NCBI GenBank assembly: GCA_036260945.1
Contig: DATALT010000002.1
Span: forward strand, 62,001-126,000
Length of the DNA stretch: 64,000 bases
Source of the DNA: Candidatus Babeliales bacterium
GTDB taxonomy: Bacteria; Babelota; Babeliae; Babelales; JACPOV01
Direction: 5' to 3'
Both the position numbers and the translations under genes were made by a program. Under the pieces are notes generated by a model, which saw only the letters and a program-made list of their open reading frames with translations, was not told where the DNA came from and searched no databases. Below, piece by piece: positions 18,434 through 28,182 of the stretch (positions are counted from its first letter, which is position 1; each line of letters begins with the position of its first letter).

Positions 18434-19774
18434 TTAACTTTTTTTATCTTGAAGTTCTACGCCCATAGCGGTTAATGTAGCTCTCAGTTCATCGGCGCGC
18501 TTCCAGTTTTTTTCTTGTCGTGCTTTTTCTCGTTCATCAAGCAGCTTTTGAATTTCTGGCGTTATTTCGATTGTTTTTTCTGGAATTGGTTCCAGCGTTA
18601 AACCCAATCCATTCACTAAAAATTGTTTTATGATCGCTTTTTCATCCGCAGTCGGTTTGGATTGCATAAAAGTGAAAAGAACGCCAAACATCCCGGGAGT
18701 GTTTAAATCATCGTAGAGAAACGTAAGCATTTTTTTAAGCGTTTGATTTTCAAGATCGAGGGGACTATTTTTTTTCACCTCTGCTTGCGCAAAGAAAAGG
18801 CATATTTTTTGATACGCTTTTTGCGCTGCTTGAATATCATCAAACGAAAAATCAAGGGGGGTTCGATAGTGATGAATCGCATAATAATATCTAATTACCA
18901 TCGGATCGAATTGCTGAAATATATCATTGAGCGTGAAAAAATTGCCCAGCGATTTAGACATTTTTTCATTATTTACTCGAACAAATGCGCAATGGCTCCA
19001 AATAGTTGAAAATGGTTTTCTGGTTAAGCTTTCGGTTTGAGCTATTTCATTTTCATGGTGAGGAAAAATTAAATCAGCACCGCCTCCGTGAATATCTATT
19101 TGCTCTCCCAAATATTTAAGCGCCATTGCCGAACATTCAATATGCCAGCCTGGCCGACCGTAACCCCAGGGGCTTTTCCAAAAAGTTCCTTCTTGCTCAC
19201 CTTTCCATAACGCAAAATCGAGCGGATCTTCTTTTTTATCGTTTATTTCAACGCGGGCTCCTGCGCGCAGTTCATCCAGTTTTTGTTTGGAAAGTTTGCC
19301 ATAGGAGGGAAAGCTATTGATGCGAAAATATACATCACCATCAACCGCATACGCTTTTTTTTGCTCAACTAATTGCGCTACGAAATCGATAATTTCAGGA
19401 ATTGTTTTGGTAACGAGTGGTTCGTGCGACGGTGTATCTAAATTGAGCGCTTTCATATCACGATTAAATGAAGCAATATAACGTTGAGCAATTTCCTCAT
19501 AGCGCAATTGATCGCCAAACTCAGCTTCAGCTTTTTTGAGGAGTTTATCATCGATGTCGGTAAAATTTCTGCAATACGTAACATCCAGGCCGATTATTTT
19601 TAAAAGGCGATACATAAGATCAAACGTGACAAAAACTCTTCCGTGACCGATATGCGGATTGTCGTACGGCGTGATGCCGCACACATAAAGTTTAATTTTG
19701 CCTTGTAGCAGCGGGCTTATAGTTTCTTTTCGAGTCGAAAGAGTTGAATAAAGCTGTATCATACTATTTTTCAT
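18434..19774 (-). CDS. cysS: Cysteinyl-tRNA synthetase
   Basis: This 446-residue class I synthetase attaches cysteine to tRNA-Cys. The start region has LYVCGITPYDNPHIGHGRVFV with the HIGH motif and the first zinc-binding cysteine. GWHIECSAMA supplies another zinc ligand, followed by HHENEIAQTES. The KMSKS loop is in NNEKMSKSLGNF. Slightly short for the family, but all core motifs are present. An alternative start lies four codons in. The adjacent Nudix gene follows. Confidence 0.95.
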   Translation of the reverse strand: MKNSMIQLYSTLSTRKETISPLLQGKIKLYVCGITPYDNPHIGHGRVFVTFDLMYRLLKIIGLDVTYCRNFTDIDDKLLKKAEAEFGDQLRYEEIAQRYIASFNRDMKALNLDTPSHEPLVTKTIPEIIDFVAQLVEQKKAYAVDGDVYFRINSFPSYGKLSKQKLDELRAGARVEINDKKEDPLDFALWKGEQEGTFWKSPWGYGRPGWHIECSAMALKYLGEQIDIHGGGADLIFPHHENEIAQTESLTRKPFSTIWSHCAFVRVNNEKMSKSLGNFFTLNDIFQQFDPMVIRYYYAIHHYRTPLDFSFDDIQAAQKAYQKICLFFAQAEVKKNSPLDLENQTLKKMLTFLYDDLNTPGMFGVLFTFMQSKPTADEKAIIKQFLVNGLGLTLEPIPEKTIEITPEIQKLLDEREKARQEKNWKRADELRATLTAMGVELQDKKS

Positions 19775-19912
19775 TCGTTTGAAAGGTCCATCGGCACTTA
19801 ACGAAATTTAGTGTAGAAAAAAACAGCTCCTCTGGTCAATTTAAGAAAAAAAGGTATTCTATAAAAACGATCTTTTTAAAGGTCCGCCTTCAATCAAATC
19901 AGGAGCGTATAC

Positions 19913-22486
19913 ATGATGTCTGCACGACGAGCGAGTGTTTTGTGGCTCTTCATTATTTTATTTATCGGTGGTGGAAACCTTCCATTTTCCTTGGCTGCGA
20001 TGCAATCTGCGCCAGCAAATCAAGATGAATTATCCGATAATCAGAATGCGGAAAATGAATCTGCAGATGACTACGAAGATGAAGATGAAATAACTGATGC
20101 AGTGGCTGCACCGGTGCAAGTACCGCTGGCCGATCGTATCATTAGATCGATTACGGTTGAAGGAAATTCCTCTGTTCCCTCACAAGCGATCCTCAGCCGC
20201 ATTCCTTATCATGAAGGGCAGCGATTCGATCCTCGAAAAACCAACACCCTTATTAAAAATGTTAACGATCTTAATTATTTTAAGAACGTGCAACTTTATG
20301 GTGAGCCGGTTGGTAGCCATGAAGTAGATCTTTTTATCGTTGTACAAGAAAAAATGAAGCTAGCAGGGGTTGAATATCAAGGTAATAAGCACTTAACGCT
20401 CAAAGAAATAGAAAAGAAAATTAATTTTTCTAAAATAACGAGCGTTGATGAAATGGATCTGCCTCGGTACATTGCGATTATTAAAAAATTATATCGAGAT
20501 AAAGATTATCATAATGCTCAAGTAACTGCGCAATTGCAACCGGTGGATGGAGCTGCGCGTGTTATTTTTACCATACAAGAAAATAATAAAACGCTTGTTA
20601 AACGAATTTTCTTTTCAGGTAACGAATCGGTTACTGATAAAAAACTACGCAGTTTAATTTATACACGCGAAGATTGGATTCTTGGATTTATGGATCGCGC
20701 GGGAAGTTATCAGCCCGATATGATCGAAGCGGATAAGCAAGTTATCGAAAACTATTATCAAAGTAACGGATTTTTGAATGCCCGCGTTATTAGCGCGCAG
20801 GTGCAAGCGGATGCCGCGCAAGAAGAGGTTATGGTTACCTATTGCATTCAAGAAGGCGATCAATATACCATATCCGATATCTCCGTTCCCGGAAACGATC
20901 TCATTTCTGAAGAATTTTTAAAATCACGTTTGCCAATTAAAGAATGCGATCTTTATTCGAAAGAAAAAATTCGGGAGACGATTGAAGGGCTTCGATTGCT
21001 TTGGGGTGATTTTGGCTATATTTATGCTGATATTGAGCCATCAGTCAAGCCGAATGAAGAAACAAAAACGGTCAGCATTGCATTTTATACGGAACTTGGT
21101 TCTCAAGTTACGCTCGATAGTATCAATATTCGTGGTAATGAAAAAACTGAAGATAAAATTATTCGTCGACAATTAGTACTTCAAGAAGGCGGAATTCTCA
21201 CAACCAAAGGGATGGACGATTCCAAACAACGCGTTGAACTGCTCGGTTATTTTGATCAACGAAATGGTGTGAACTGGAAAATTAATCGTTTAGGGAACGA
21301 TAGAGCATCGCTTGATTTAATGGTAAAAGAAGTTAAAACGGGCCGCGCCGAAATGAACTTAGGTTTTGGTGGTTCACCGCGCGACGTTTCATCACCTATC
21401 GAATCGTTATCGTTACGCGCTGCGCTTTCAGATACGAACTTATTTGGTAAAGGTATTCAGTTTGCGCTCAGCGGAGAATATGCAAAACGAGAAGTTAACT
21501 TCAATTTTAATTTAACTCAACCGTGGCTTTTCGATCGACCAATTCATGCCGGTATTGATATTTTTACAAAACGAACTTCATACAGCGATTTCTTCTTTTT
21601 GGAAAAATCATCTATTCATGAAAATATTGTTGGTGGTGCATTTAATCTTGGATTTGTTTCTCATCGTGCGTTTGATTCACTTTGGATAAATAGACTTATC
21701 GTTGAGGATGTGCGTTATACCAATACTGCGGTTGATCAACGTAGTAACTTTATCAACCAAGCACAGAAAGATGAGCTGCAAGGGATAATTAATCGTCGTT
21801 TTCAAAGTGGTACCTTCATTGGTTATGCATTAAATATAACCAAAGATATTCGTAATCATCCGGTTCATCCAAGTAACGGATATCAATGGCAAGTGTTAAC
21901 AAAAACGGTCTTTCCGAGTCGTACGACACACGCACCTGATACACCACTTCACGGATTTGGATTCTTTAAAGCGGACTTTGATGTGAGTTGGTACACGCCG
22001 CTTATTGACGAACGCAGTTTGGTATTCTGTTTGCATGGACACCTCGGGCTTATTGCGCCATTTAAACACAGAACCGTTCCGTATCGAGAGTTGTATAATA
22101 TTGGTGGTCCGGCATCGGTGCGTGGGTTTGAATTTGGCGAGATTGGGCCGCAATGGGTTGTTCCGGGACTGGCCGGAAAATCTAATCCGTTAGGTGCGAC
22201 AAAAGCGTTCTGGATTAATGCGGAATTGATTTTCCCAATTTCTGCAGATTTTTCTATGAAAGGCGGCATTTTCTATGATGGTGGTGCTGGCTGGGATACG
22301 CTTGATGCAGCGCAAATTTCCCCTGCTAATTTGAGAAACAATCATTTTAGTTACAGACACGCTGTTGGTTTAGGTTTGCGCGTCTTGCGCCCAACGCCAA
22401 TTAAAGTTGATTGGGGCTTTAAGCTTGATCGTCGTAAAGGAGAAGAGGCTACGCGTGTTCACTTTAGTGCGTACCACGAGTTTTAG
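19913..22486 (+). CDS. bamA: Outer-membrane assembly factor BamA (Omp85)
   Basis: The protein has 857 residues. A signal peptide (ends about residue 29) and an acidic linker are followed by POTRA domains at about 65-430, recognised by repeats such as IRSITVEGNSSVPSQAIL and VKRIFFSGNESVTDKKLR. A C-terminal 16-strand barrel follows. The barrel has the Omp85 signature GGPASVRGFEFGEIGP with the VRGF lid motif, and ends in Phe. BamA folds and inserts outer-membrane proteins, so the cell has an outer membrane. The barrel proteins at 2717 and 9993 are likely clients. No lolA/skp neighbour is seen. Confidence 0.93.
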   Translation: MMSARRASVLWLFIILFIGGGNLPFSLAAMQSAPANQDELSDNQNAENESADDYEDEDEITDAVAAPVQVPLADRIIRSITVEGNSSVPSQAILSRIPYHEGQRFDPRKTNTLIKNVNDLNYFKNVQLYGEPVGSHEVDLFIVVQEKMKLAGVEYQGNKHLTLKEIEKKINFSKITSVDEMDLPRYIAIIKKLYRDKDYHNAQVTAQLQPVDGAARVIFTIQENNKTLVKRIFFSGNESVTDKKLRSLIYTREDWILGFMDRAGSYQPDMIEADKQVIENYYQSNGFLNARVISAQVQADAAQEEVMVTYCIQEGDQYTISDISVPGNDLISEEFLKSRLPIKECDLYSKEKIRETIEGLRLLWGDFGYIYADIEPSVKPNEETKTVSIAFYTELGSQVTLDSINIRGNEKTEDKIIRRQLVLQEGGILTTKGMDDSKQRVELLGYFDQRNGVNWKINRLGNDRASLDLMVKEVKTGRAEMNLGFGGSPRDVSSPIESLSLRAALSDTNLFGKGIQFALSGEYAKREVNFNFNLTQPWLFDRPIHAGIDIFTKRTSYSDFFFLEKSSIHENIVGGAFNLGFVSHRAFDSLWINRLIVEDVRYTNTAVDQRSNFINQAQKDELQGIINRRFQSGTFIGYALNITKDIRNHPVHPSNGYQWQVLTKTVFPSRTTHAPDTPLHGFGFFKADFDVSWYTPLIDERSLVFCLHGHLGLIAPFKHRTVPYRELYNIGGPASVRGFEFGEIGPQWVVPGLAGKSNPLGATKAFWINAELIFPISADFSMKGGIFYDGGAGWDTLDAAQISPANLRNNHFSYRHAVGLGLRVLRPTPIKVDWGFKLDRRKGEEATRVHFSAYHEF

Positions 22487-22644
22487 ACCAACTGATCAAA
22501 CGTTTTTTAAGCGTAAACTAATTTTTTTTGCTCTTTTTTGATTCGGTCGTTCATCTTGTAACTTGTTACAGACTGCCATAAACAAATTATTGAATATTCG
22601 GCATAAAGATTACTAGGCTATACAAAATGCCAAAGGAGAATGCC

Positions 22645-23811
22645 GTGTTTAAAAGAACCATAGAATCTACGTTAAAAATTGATTTGCCGAACTATTCAGT
22701 ATTTTGTATTAAAGGGCCGCGTTTTGTTGGAAAAACAACCTTGGTCAAAACGGTAGCACCTCATTTTGCATATTTTTCGTTACGAGAATTGCAGTCGCGC
22801 CAACAAGCGGTCAAAAATCCTGATTTTTTTATTCGTGATGCGCTTGCAAAGGGTGAGGGAATGATTGTTGATGATTGCGAGTACGCACCTGCGATTATCG
22901 ATGCAATAAGAAGTTACGAGCTTCCTGAAGGCAAAAAAATTATAGTAACAACCAGTTTGCTGCGCCATCATTCGACTTTGGTCGAGGAGCTTTTTGGTTC
23001 TCGATCAAAAACATATACACTTTGGCCACTTTCAATTACTGAACGTGAAATCTCTCAAGTGCTTCCACAATCTGTAGATGACGCGATTCTCCGCGGGGGA
23101 TTTCCTGCTGCGCAGCGTGAAGGGGATATTCCTGAATGGTATACAACGTACGTTCGAAATTATACTGAGCAAGATGTTCGTGTGGCAAAAAGTTTGCATA
23201 ACGATACGATTTTTTATCGTTTTATGGAACTTTGCGCTGAACAATCACTCGGACAACCAGTAAATTATTCATCACTTCGCCGCGCGTGCGAAATTACTAT
23301 TCATACCGCAAAAGCATGGATTGAATTACTTGAACTTACGCAACTTATTTTCTTACTGCCGCCTCACGAGCAAGCATACGGAAAACGAATTATTAAAAGC
23401 CCAAAACTTTATTTTATTGAACCGGCGATTACCTGTTCTCTTTTACGTATTTCGACACCTGAACAATTAAAACAACATCCATTACGCGAAGCAATTATCG
23501 AATCGTTCGTTATTTCTGATTTATATAAGCAAGCATTTAGTGCTGGTAAAAAAGGAAATATATCATTCTGGAAAGATAAGGCAGGCCACGAAGTGGAATG
23601 CCTTGTAAATAAATCAACCGGCGTTTTGCCTATGGAAATTGTCGCGAACGAAAGTTATTCGCCTCAGGCGTTTAAAAAATTGACGCATTGGTACAAGGTT
23701 AGCCATGCAATGCAATCGAATGGGATTGTCGTTTATACTGGTGAGCAAGATCAAACACTGGTTGAAGGACGTTTGCTCAATTGGCGTTCGGTGAAGAATC
23801 TAAATCAATAA
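22645..23811 (+). CDS. AAA-type ATPase with DUF4143 domain
   Basis: The protein has 388 residues from a GTG start at 22645, which has AAAGGAG in front. An upstream ATG at 22627 is less well placed. The N-terminal AAA_14 ATPase has a Walker A loop GPRFVGKTT and a likely Walker B MIVDDCE. A linker with the LRGGFP motif leads to the C-terminal nuclease-like DUF4143 region (FWKDKAGHEVECLV). Such proteins are common, mobile-looking ATPases of unclear role. It follows bamA by 158 bases and precedes a DUF1295 gene. Confidence 0.8.
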   Translation: MFKRTIESTLKIDLPNYSVFCIKGPRFVGKTTLVKTVAPHFAYFSLRELQSRQQAVKNPDFFIRDALAKGEGMIVDDCEYAPAIIDAIRSYELPEGKKIIVTTSLLRHHSTLVEELFGSRSKTYTLWPLSITEREISQVLPQSVDDAILRGGFPAAQREGDIPEWYTTYVRNYTEQDVRVAKSLHNDTIFYRFMELCAEQSLGQPVNYSSLRRACEITIHTAKAWIELLELTQLIFLLPPHEQAYGKRIIKSPKLYFIEPAITCSLLRISTPEQLKQHPLREAIIESFVISDLYKQAFSAGKKGNISFWKDKAGHEVECLVNKSTGVLPMEIVANESYSPQAFKKLTHWYKVSHAMQSNGIVVYTGEQDQTLVEGRLLNWRSVKNLNQ

Positions 23812-23839
23812 GTTTTCACGAGTTGCCGAGGTTTGCACT

Positions 23840-24751
23840 ATGTGGATCTTTCAGATTCAATGTATTTTTGTATTTCTCTACATGAGTTTTCTGTGGTTAA
23901 TTGCTCAACAAGAAAACAATAATAGCATTGCAGATAATGGTTGGGGCATTGGATTTCTCATAATAGCCGTTACTTCTACAAAGCTTTCTTTGCAAGGTGC
24001 CTTTCTTTTTTTAGCGGCTCTTTTTTTGTGTCTATTTTTCTTATTATCTAAAAAATATGCGCACTTGTACAAAATAAGTTCATGTGCGATGATTACACTT
24101 GCGATGTGCTCACTTGTTATTCTTTCTACGCATGCTCGCTCCGGGCGCGCATTTCTTATTTCAATGCTCGTATTTTTTTGGGCTACTCGCATTACCTATT
24201 ATATTTTCAAACGTTCGCGTAATAAAGGTGAAGATGAACGCTACGCCCAATGGCGAAAAAATTGGGGCACGCATCAAATGTTTTTTGCTTTTTTATATGT
24301 CTTTATGCTTCAAGGATTTTTGATGCTTGTGATAGGGTATCCGATCATGCTGCTAAATAGCGCTCCACTTGTTTCGCTACAGTGGTTCGATTGCATTTCG
24401 GTAGGCATTTGGGCGTTCGGTATGTTTTGGGAGGCGATTGGTGATTATCAATTGGCAGAATTTTTGCGCAGCCCGAAAAATAAGGGATCTATTATGCAAG
24501 AAGGGCTTTGGCGTTATACCCGGCATCCGAACTATTTTGGCGAAAGCGTGATGTGGTGGGCAATTTTCTTTATTACCCTTCCTGTTTACTTAGGATGGAG
24601 CGCAATTATCAGCCCATTAACTATCACCTTTCTTTTACGTTTTATTTCAGGAGTGCCGCTCGCAGAAAAATCGTTTGCTCATAATCCCGAGTTTCTCGCT
24701 TATGCAAAAAGAACAAATGCCATGTTTCCCTGGCGTCCACGACAAAAGTAA
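23840..24751 (+). CDS. DUF1295 / steroid 5-alpha-reductase-like membrane protein
   Basis: This 303-residue integral membrane protein has about eight hydrophobic helices. The C-terminal signature GLWRYTRHPNYFGESVMWWAIFF is typical of DUF1295 and related isoprenylcysteine methyltransferase/steroid-reductase folds, where the RHPNY(F/L)GE motif binds the cofactor. The substrate is unknown. It follows the AAA gene on the same strand with only 28 bases between. Confidence 0.8.
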   Translation: MWIFQIQCIFVFLYMSFLWLIAQQENNNSIADNGWGIGFLIIAVTSTKLSLQGAFLFLAALFLCLFFLLSKKYAHLYKISSCAMITLAMCSLVILSTHARSGRAFLISMLVFFWATRITYYIFKRSRNKGEDERYAQWRKNWGTHQMFFAFLYVFMLQGFLMLVIGYPIMLLNSAPLVSLQWFDCISVGIWAFGMFWEAIGDYQLAEFLRSPKNKGSIMQEGLWRYTRHPNYFGESVMWWAIFFITLPVYLGWSAIISPLTITFLLRFISGVPLAEKSFAHNPEFLAYAKRTNAMFPWRPRQK

Positions 24752-24753
24752 TT

Positions 24754-25482
24754 TTAATCTATTGTTCGTTTTATTTTTCTAAAAAAAGAATATGCAGCAG
24801 TAGCAATAACCGTTACTGCAAGTACTGTCGGAATTATGCGCTTCCAACGATAATTGCGATCGTATCGTTCACTTACCGTTTCATAATTGGATGGTGGATT
24901 ATTAGAAGCGAACTGTATGACGCGATCATCATAGAAGAATCTAGTACGCAAGTAATCTGCGCGAATGAACTTATCTTTTGGAAATAGTCTTTTGCTTTGT
25001 ATTTCCTTTATTTCTTCTTTTTTCTTATCCTCATCTCCGGGCCTCGTTCGATCCAGAGTTTTTTCGTCTAATTTAACTTCAGTCAATGTATAAGGAACCC
25101 CCTTTATGATAAATTTTTCCGCCGTGTAATTTTTTCGGAGATTGAGTTCTATATATCTGCTCATGAACGCTTCAATGGAATCTACAGGTTTAATTGAAGT
25201 AATGGTATTGGGGCCTTGTTCTATTTGTGTATATTTCTTATGGAGAGAAAGATTGGAATCTATTAATCGACACACTAAAAATCGGGTTCCCTCTTGGCTT
25301 TGGCAATCTTCGATTGAAACTATTTCGTAACGTTTTTTTTCATGAGAATCAACAAATACATCGCCTTCGCTCAACGTTAGCGCGGGTTTTCCGGCTTGGA
25401 GAGAAATTTGATACGGAGCCGAGAATATAACATGGCAGCATGAAGTAATGATAATGATTGAAAATATGTATTTAATCTCCAT
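24754..25482 (-). CDS. Exported tail-anchored family protein 1
   Basis: The protein has 242 residues. It has a signal peptide (about 1-21), an LSEGDVFVDS segment, an IKGVPYTLTEV segment, then NPPSNYETVSERY, and a C-terminal membrane helix after RWKRI with a basic tail. Proteins 2 (25495) and 3 (26775) share these blocks in the same order. The three form a tandem paralogous set on one strand. They are predicted to sit on the outside of the inner membrane. The function is unknown. Confidence 0.65.
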   Translation of the reverse strand: MEIKYIFSIIIITSCCHVIFSAPYQISLQAGKPALTLSEGDVFVDSHEKKRYEIVSIEDCQSQEGTRFLVCRLIDSNLSLHKKYTQIEQGPNTITSIKPVDSIEAFMSRYIELNLRKNYTAEKFIIKGVPYTLTEVKLDEKTLDRTRPGDEDKKKEEIKEIQSKRLFPKDKFIRADYLRTRFFYDDRVIQFASNNPPSNYETVSERYDRNYRWKRIIPTVLAVTVIATAAYSFFRKIKRTID

Positions 25483-25494
25483 TTACGAACCTCA

Positions 25495-26166
25495 TTAAGA
25501 AAAAAGAGAATCAATTGTTTTTTTATAAAACAAATAAGCACCAACAGCAGCAGAAAATGAGAACGCCATAAGAATTCTTCTTCTTTGAAACGTTTTCCAT
25601 TCAATTTCAAATACAGGTTCGTAATTCGCGGGTGGTTGATTAGTAGCGCATTGCTTAACCCATTGAGTGGAAAACCAATTTTCTTTTTTATAAGTAGCGG
25701 CTGCTATTCCTTTCTCGGGAATTTGAGCGGAATGCAAGAAATAAGGTTCGCCTTTAATCCAATACGGGATTTTAATATTTTCTTGAAAAGCTTTTTGCCG
25801 GCAATTGAACTGATCTTTTCTTTTATTGACCAGATCGGATGATGTCATTTCACCAGTGGAAGTAATCGTTGGAATTTTTTCAACATAATTGAGCAGGCCT
25901 ATTGTGTATTGAGCGTTCTGGTGCAGCGGTCTTAAATAGATATGAATGACATCATTTTGAGGTTGCAATAATTCAGTTCCACCCGGTGTTCGCTCGATTA
26001 AAACGATCGTATATTTTTCACACTCTGATTTGTTTACTAACGAGACAATTTGTCCCTCGCTAATACGCGGAAGATAACCATGAGAAATTGGATCGTTCGT
26101 TTTTATTCTACCCCAATATGAGAATACTATTAACGCTCCTAGAAACAATAAAAGTCGTTTGAGCAT
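25495..26166 (-). CDS. Exported tail-anchored family protein 2
   Basis: The protein has 223 residues. It has an N-terminal membrane or signal segment, ISEGQIVSLV early, then IKGEPYFLHSAQI, NQPPANYEPVFEIEW, and a membrane helix after QRRRIL near the C-terminus. The shared blocks with its neighbour at 24754 make a duplication clear. It starts 12 bases upstream of that gene, so they are probably one transcript. No known family is recognised. Confidence 0.65.
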   Translation of the reverse strand: MLKRLLLFLGALIVFSYWGRIKTNDPISHGYLPRISEGQIVSLVNKSECEKYTIVLIERTPGGTELLQPQNDVIHIYLRPLHQNAQYTIGLLNYVEKIPTITSTGEMTSSDLVNKRKDQFNCRQKAFQENIKIPYWIKGEPYFLHSAQIPEKGIAAATYKKENWFSTQWVKQCATNQPPANYEPVFEIEWKTFQRRRILMAFSFSAAVGAYLFYKKTIDSLFS

Positions 26167-26260
26167 AGAGCGGCCCCATTACAAGATTTTTGTTATCCCA
26201 TTAATAAGATGACAAAATGATTGTACGGAAGTCCAGAATATCGGCTCTGTGTGCTGAGCG

Positions 26261-26608
26261 TTATTTATTCTTATCAACTATTGCAAGTAACTCTTTTGCA
26301 GCGTTTGCGATTTGAGCGTCGTTACTCTTTTTTGCTTTTTCCATCGTATCCACTAATGCGCAGCGCTGAACTGTTTTTAAATCGCCATAGGGATAAACAT
26401 AATGTTCTTTGGCGTCTGCAGGGAATTTGCTATCGGTTCCTAAAAACCATAATCCATATTCGCTCATAAAATGTGTATTGATAAAGCGAACAACTTCATC
26501 TTGCGTTGGTTTTTCTTCGTTCCAATCAGCATCAAATGTAGAAATTTCTCCGGCTTTAATCAGACGGACTGCGTTATCATATCCTTTTTTATGAAAAGTA
26601 GCGGCCAT
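26261..26608 (-). CDS. Conserved-looking small cytoplasmic protein, unknown function
   Basis: The protein has 115 residues and no signal peptide. The start is strongly supported by AAAGGAG. It begins MAATFHKKGYDNAVRLIKAG and continues with a tryptophan- and acidic-rich segment (DADWNEEKPTQDEVV) and an aromatic stretch (YGLWFLGTD), then a helical tail. The regular composition suggests a folded protein. I do not recognise a family. It sits between two members of the tail-anchored set but does not resemble them. Confidence 0.6.
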   Translation of the reverse strand: MAATFHKKGYDNAVRLIKAGEISTFDADWNEEKPTQDEVVRFINTHFMSEYGLWFLGTDSKFPADAKEHYVYPYGDLKTVQRCALVDTMEKAKKSNDAQIANAAKELLAIVDKNK

Positions 26609-26724
26609 GAAGATTCTCCTTTAATGAGTTTGGATTATTCTGACGATACTTTCTGATTGAGGCGGAATGCAATAGTTTTTTACGCGCGAAGTTTTACAGA
26701 TAAAGTGGTTTTTGCAAAAGAAAA

Positions 26725-26748
26725 GGGAAGATCAAGAGTGATCTTCCC
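26725..26748 (-). terminator. Hairpin terminator after the gene at 26775
   Basis: GGGAAGATCA and TGATCTTCCC form a perfect 10-bp stem with an AGAG loop. On the minus strand it is followed by a T-rich run. Confidence 0.6.
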
Positions 26749-26774
26749 CGGAGTAGTTAAATCTAATCGATATC

Positions 26775-27455
26775 TTAGAAAATTGTCTTAATTAAGAAAT
26801 AACCGAGCATCACTGTCGCCAATCCGCTTATGCCGATTTTTGCAGCGTATTTGAGATTATCAGGACGCCATTCATAATCGTCCACATTATCAAATACTGC
26901 ACGTTGACCAGGAGTAGCTTTTTTTAGTGCATTCTGCGTGATAACGTGATCTTTGAACCAAGAATGATTTCGTTTGTATTTGCCATAAATATGGTCGCCC
27001 TGAGTATTTATTTTATCTATCCGATAAGGCAATCCGTATAATGTTACACAAATATTCTTGTCAGAATTTTCCTTTGCTTCTAGTGAAGTTTTGCGCGCTT
27101 CAAATGCGGCTATTCCATTTATTGGTGTTATCGATTTAATAACTTTAGATACTGTGTACTGTTTAACTTCCAAATATTGTGGATTCTTTTCAACATCCTC
27201 GGATAAATAAAGTATCTCAATATCATCGTTAGATTCTGTTGAAAAGTTTTGAGGCGACTTAGCAAAAAGAGTAAACGTTTTATTGCTAATTGCATCAATT
27301 ATCTTCTCGCCCTCGGATAACGGCCCTTTATCAAGCGTATTAGTGAGCGAGCTAGCTTCTTCCTGCAAGGTGAATATAAAAGGATCTCCGGATGCAATAC
27401 TTTTAATTGATAAAGCAACCAACGGTAAAATTAACAAATTTCGTCTATAGTTCAT
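26775..27455 (-). CDS. Exported tail-anchored family protein 3
   Basis: The ATG at 27455 follows GGAGG, so I prefer it to the frame opening at 27467. It has about 226 residues: a signal peptide (ILPLVALSIKSIASG), a soluble domain with LYGLPYRIDKI, WFKDHVI, and a late acidic segment VDDYEWRPDN before a C-terminal membrane helix. LYGLPYRIDK matches IKGVPYTLTE and IKGEPYFLHS of proteins 1 and 2. The membrane anchor again closes the protein. It is the most divergent of the three. Confidence 0.62.
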   Translation of the reverse strand: MNYRRNLLILPLVALSIKSIASGDPFIFTLQEEASSLTNTLDKGPLSEGEKIIDAISNKTFTLFAKSPQNFSTESNDDIEILYLSEDVEKNPQYLEVKQYTVSKVIKSITPINGIAAFEARKTSLEAKENSDKNICVTLYGLPYRIDKINTQGDHIYGKYKRNHSWFKDHVITQNALKKATPGQRAVFDNVDDYEWRPDNLKYAAKIGISGLATVMLGYFLIKTIF

Positions 27456-27598
27456 GATAACCTCCATTATCGGGTAAATGAATTTCTACCCATAGTTGAA
27501 AGTATAGCATAACGATCAATATTTGAAACGGCGTGCGTGGGAATTAAGGATCCAATATCAATATTTTTTCAATTAGAAATTATTTAATATGGTAAATA

Positions 27599-27622
27599 GG
27601 GTATGCTTTTCCGTGCATACCC
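27599..27622. other. Hairpin between trxA and the tail-anchored gene
   Basis: GGGTATGC and GCATACCC flank an 8-base loop. It could end trxA transcription on the minus strand, but the following sequence is A/T-mixed rather than a clean T run. Confidence 0.3.
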
Positions 27623-27645
27623 TGTATTACTCTTATTTTTTGCGA

Positions 27646-27966
27646 CTATTTGAAATAGGTATTTATTTTCTTTATCAAATCGTCTTTGCTCATGCTGCCC
27701 GTTTCTTTGCCTTTAATTTGGCCATCTTTTATAAAAACAAAGGTTGGAATTGAGGTGACGCCATATTGTATAGCAAGCTCTCGTGATTCGTCGACATTCA
27801 GCTTTGTGAATTTATAGGAAGCGCCAAGCTCCTTCTCTAGCTGCTCAAAGATTGGGGCCATATATTGGCAAGGCCCGCACCATGTTGCAAAAACATCAAT
27901 AATAATAGGCAATTTAGCTTGGGTTATTTCTTGTTCAAAATTATCTTTTGTTATCAAAACTGGCAT
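27646..27966 (-). CDS. trxA: Thioredoxin
   Basis: This 106-residue classic thioredoxin has the active site W-C-G-P-C (FATWCGPCQYMAPIF) and the cis-proline loop YGVTSIPTFVFIKDG. It reduces protein disulfides in the cytoplasm, and its cysteine pair needs a thioredoxin reductase not seen here. Length is standard and there is no signal peptide. It is a single gene, divergent from the BI-1 gene at 28183. Confidence 0.95.
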   Translation of the reverse strand: MPVLITKDNFEQEITQAKLPIIIDVFATWCGPCQYMAPIFEQLEKELGASYKFTKLNVDESRELAIQYGVTSIPTFVFIKDGQIKGKETGSMSKDDLIKKINTYFK

Positions 27967-28182
27967 ATGATTATCCCTTAGTAAAAATGATTTTTTAGAA
28001 TGTTTTTTGATTATATCATTCGCCTACTTGGCAAACAAGATCCTGGCGTCTTATGTCCACTTTGCTTAAACAGTAGATTTTTGGCCGTATTTCTCGCATC
28101 TTCCAGGTAGGGCTGTTGCTTAGAATGCCTTTTTTTCGTAGAATGAAATCGTTACATGGAAATTTTTGATAAGGAGGAAACT

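Noticed and set aside
28015-28110. A fourth copy of the tRNA-end palindrome
   Set aside because: Only a 12-base stretch (CGCCTACTTGGC) is shared with sequence next to copy A. The hairpin and tRNA are absent.
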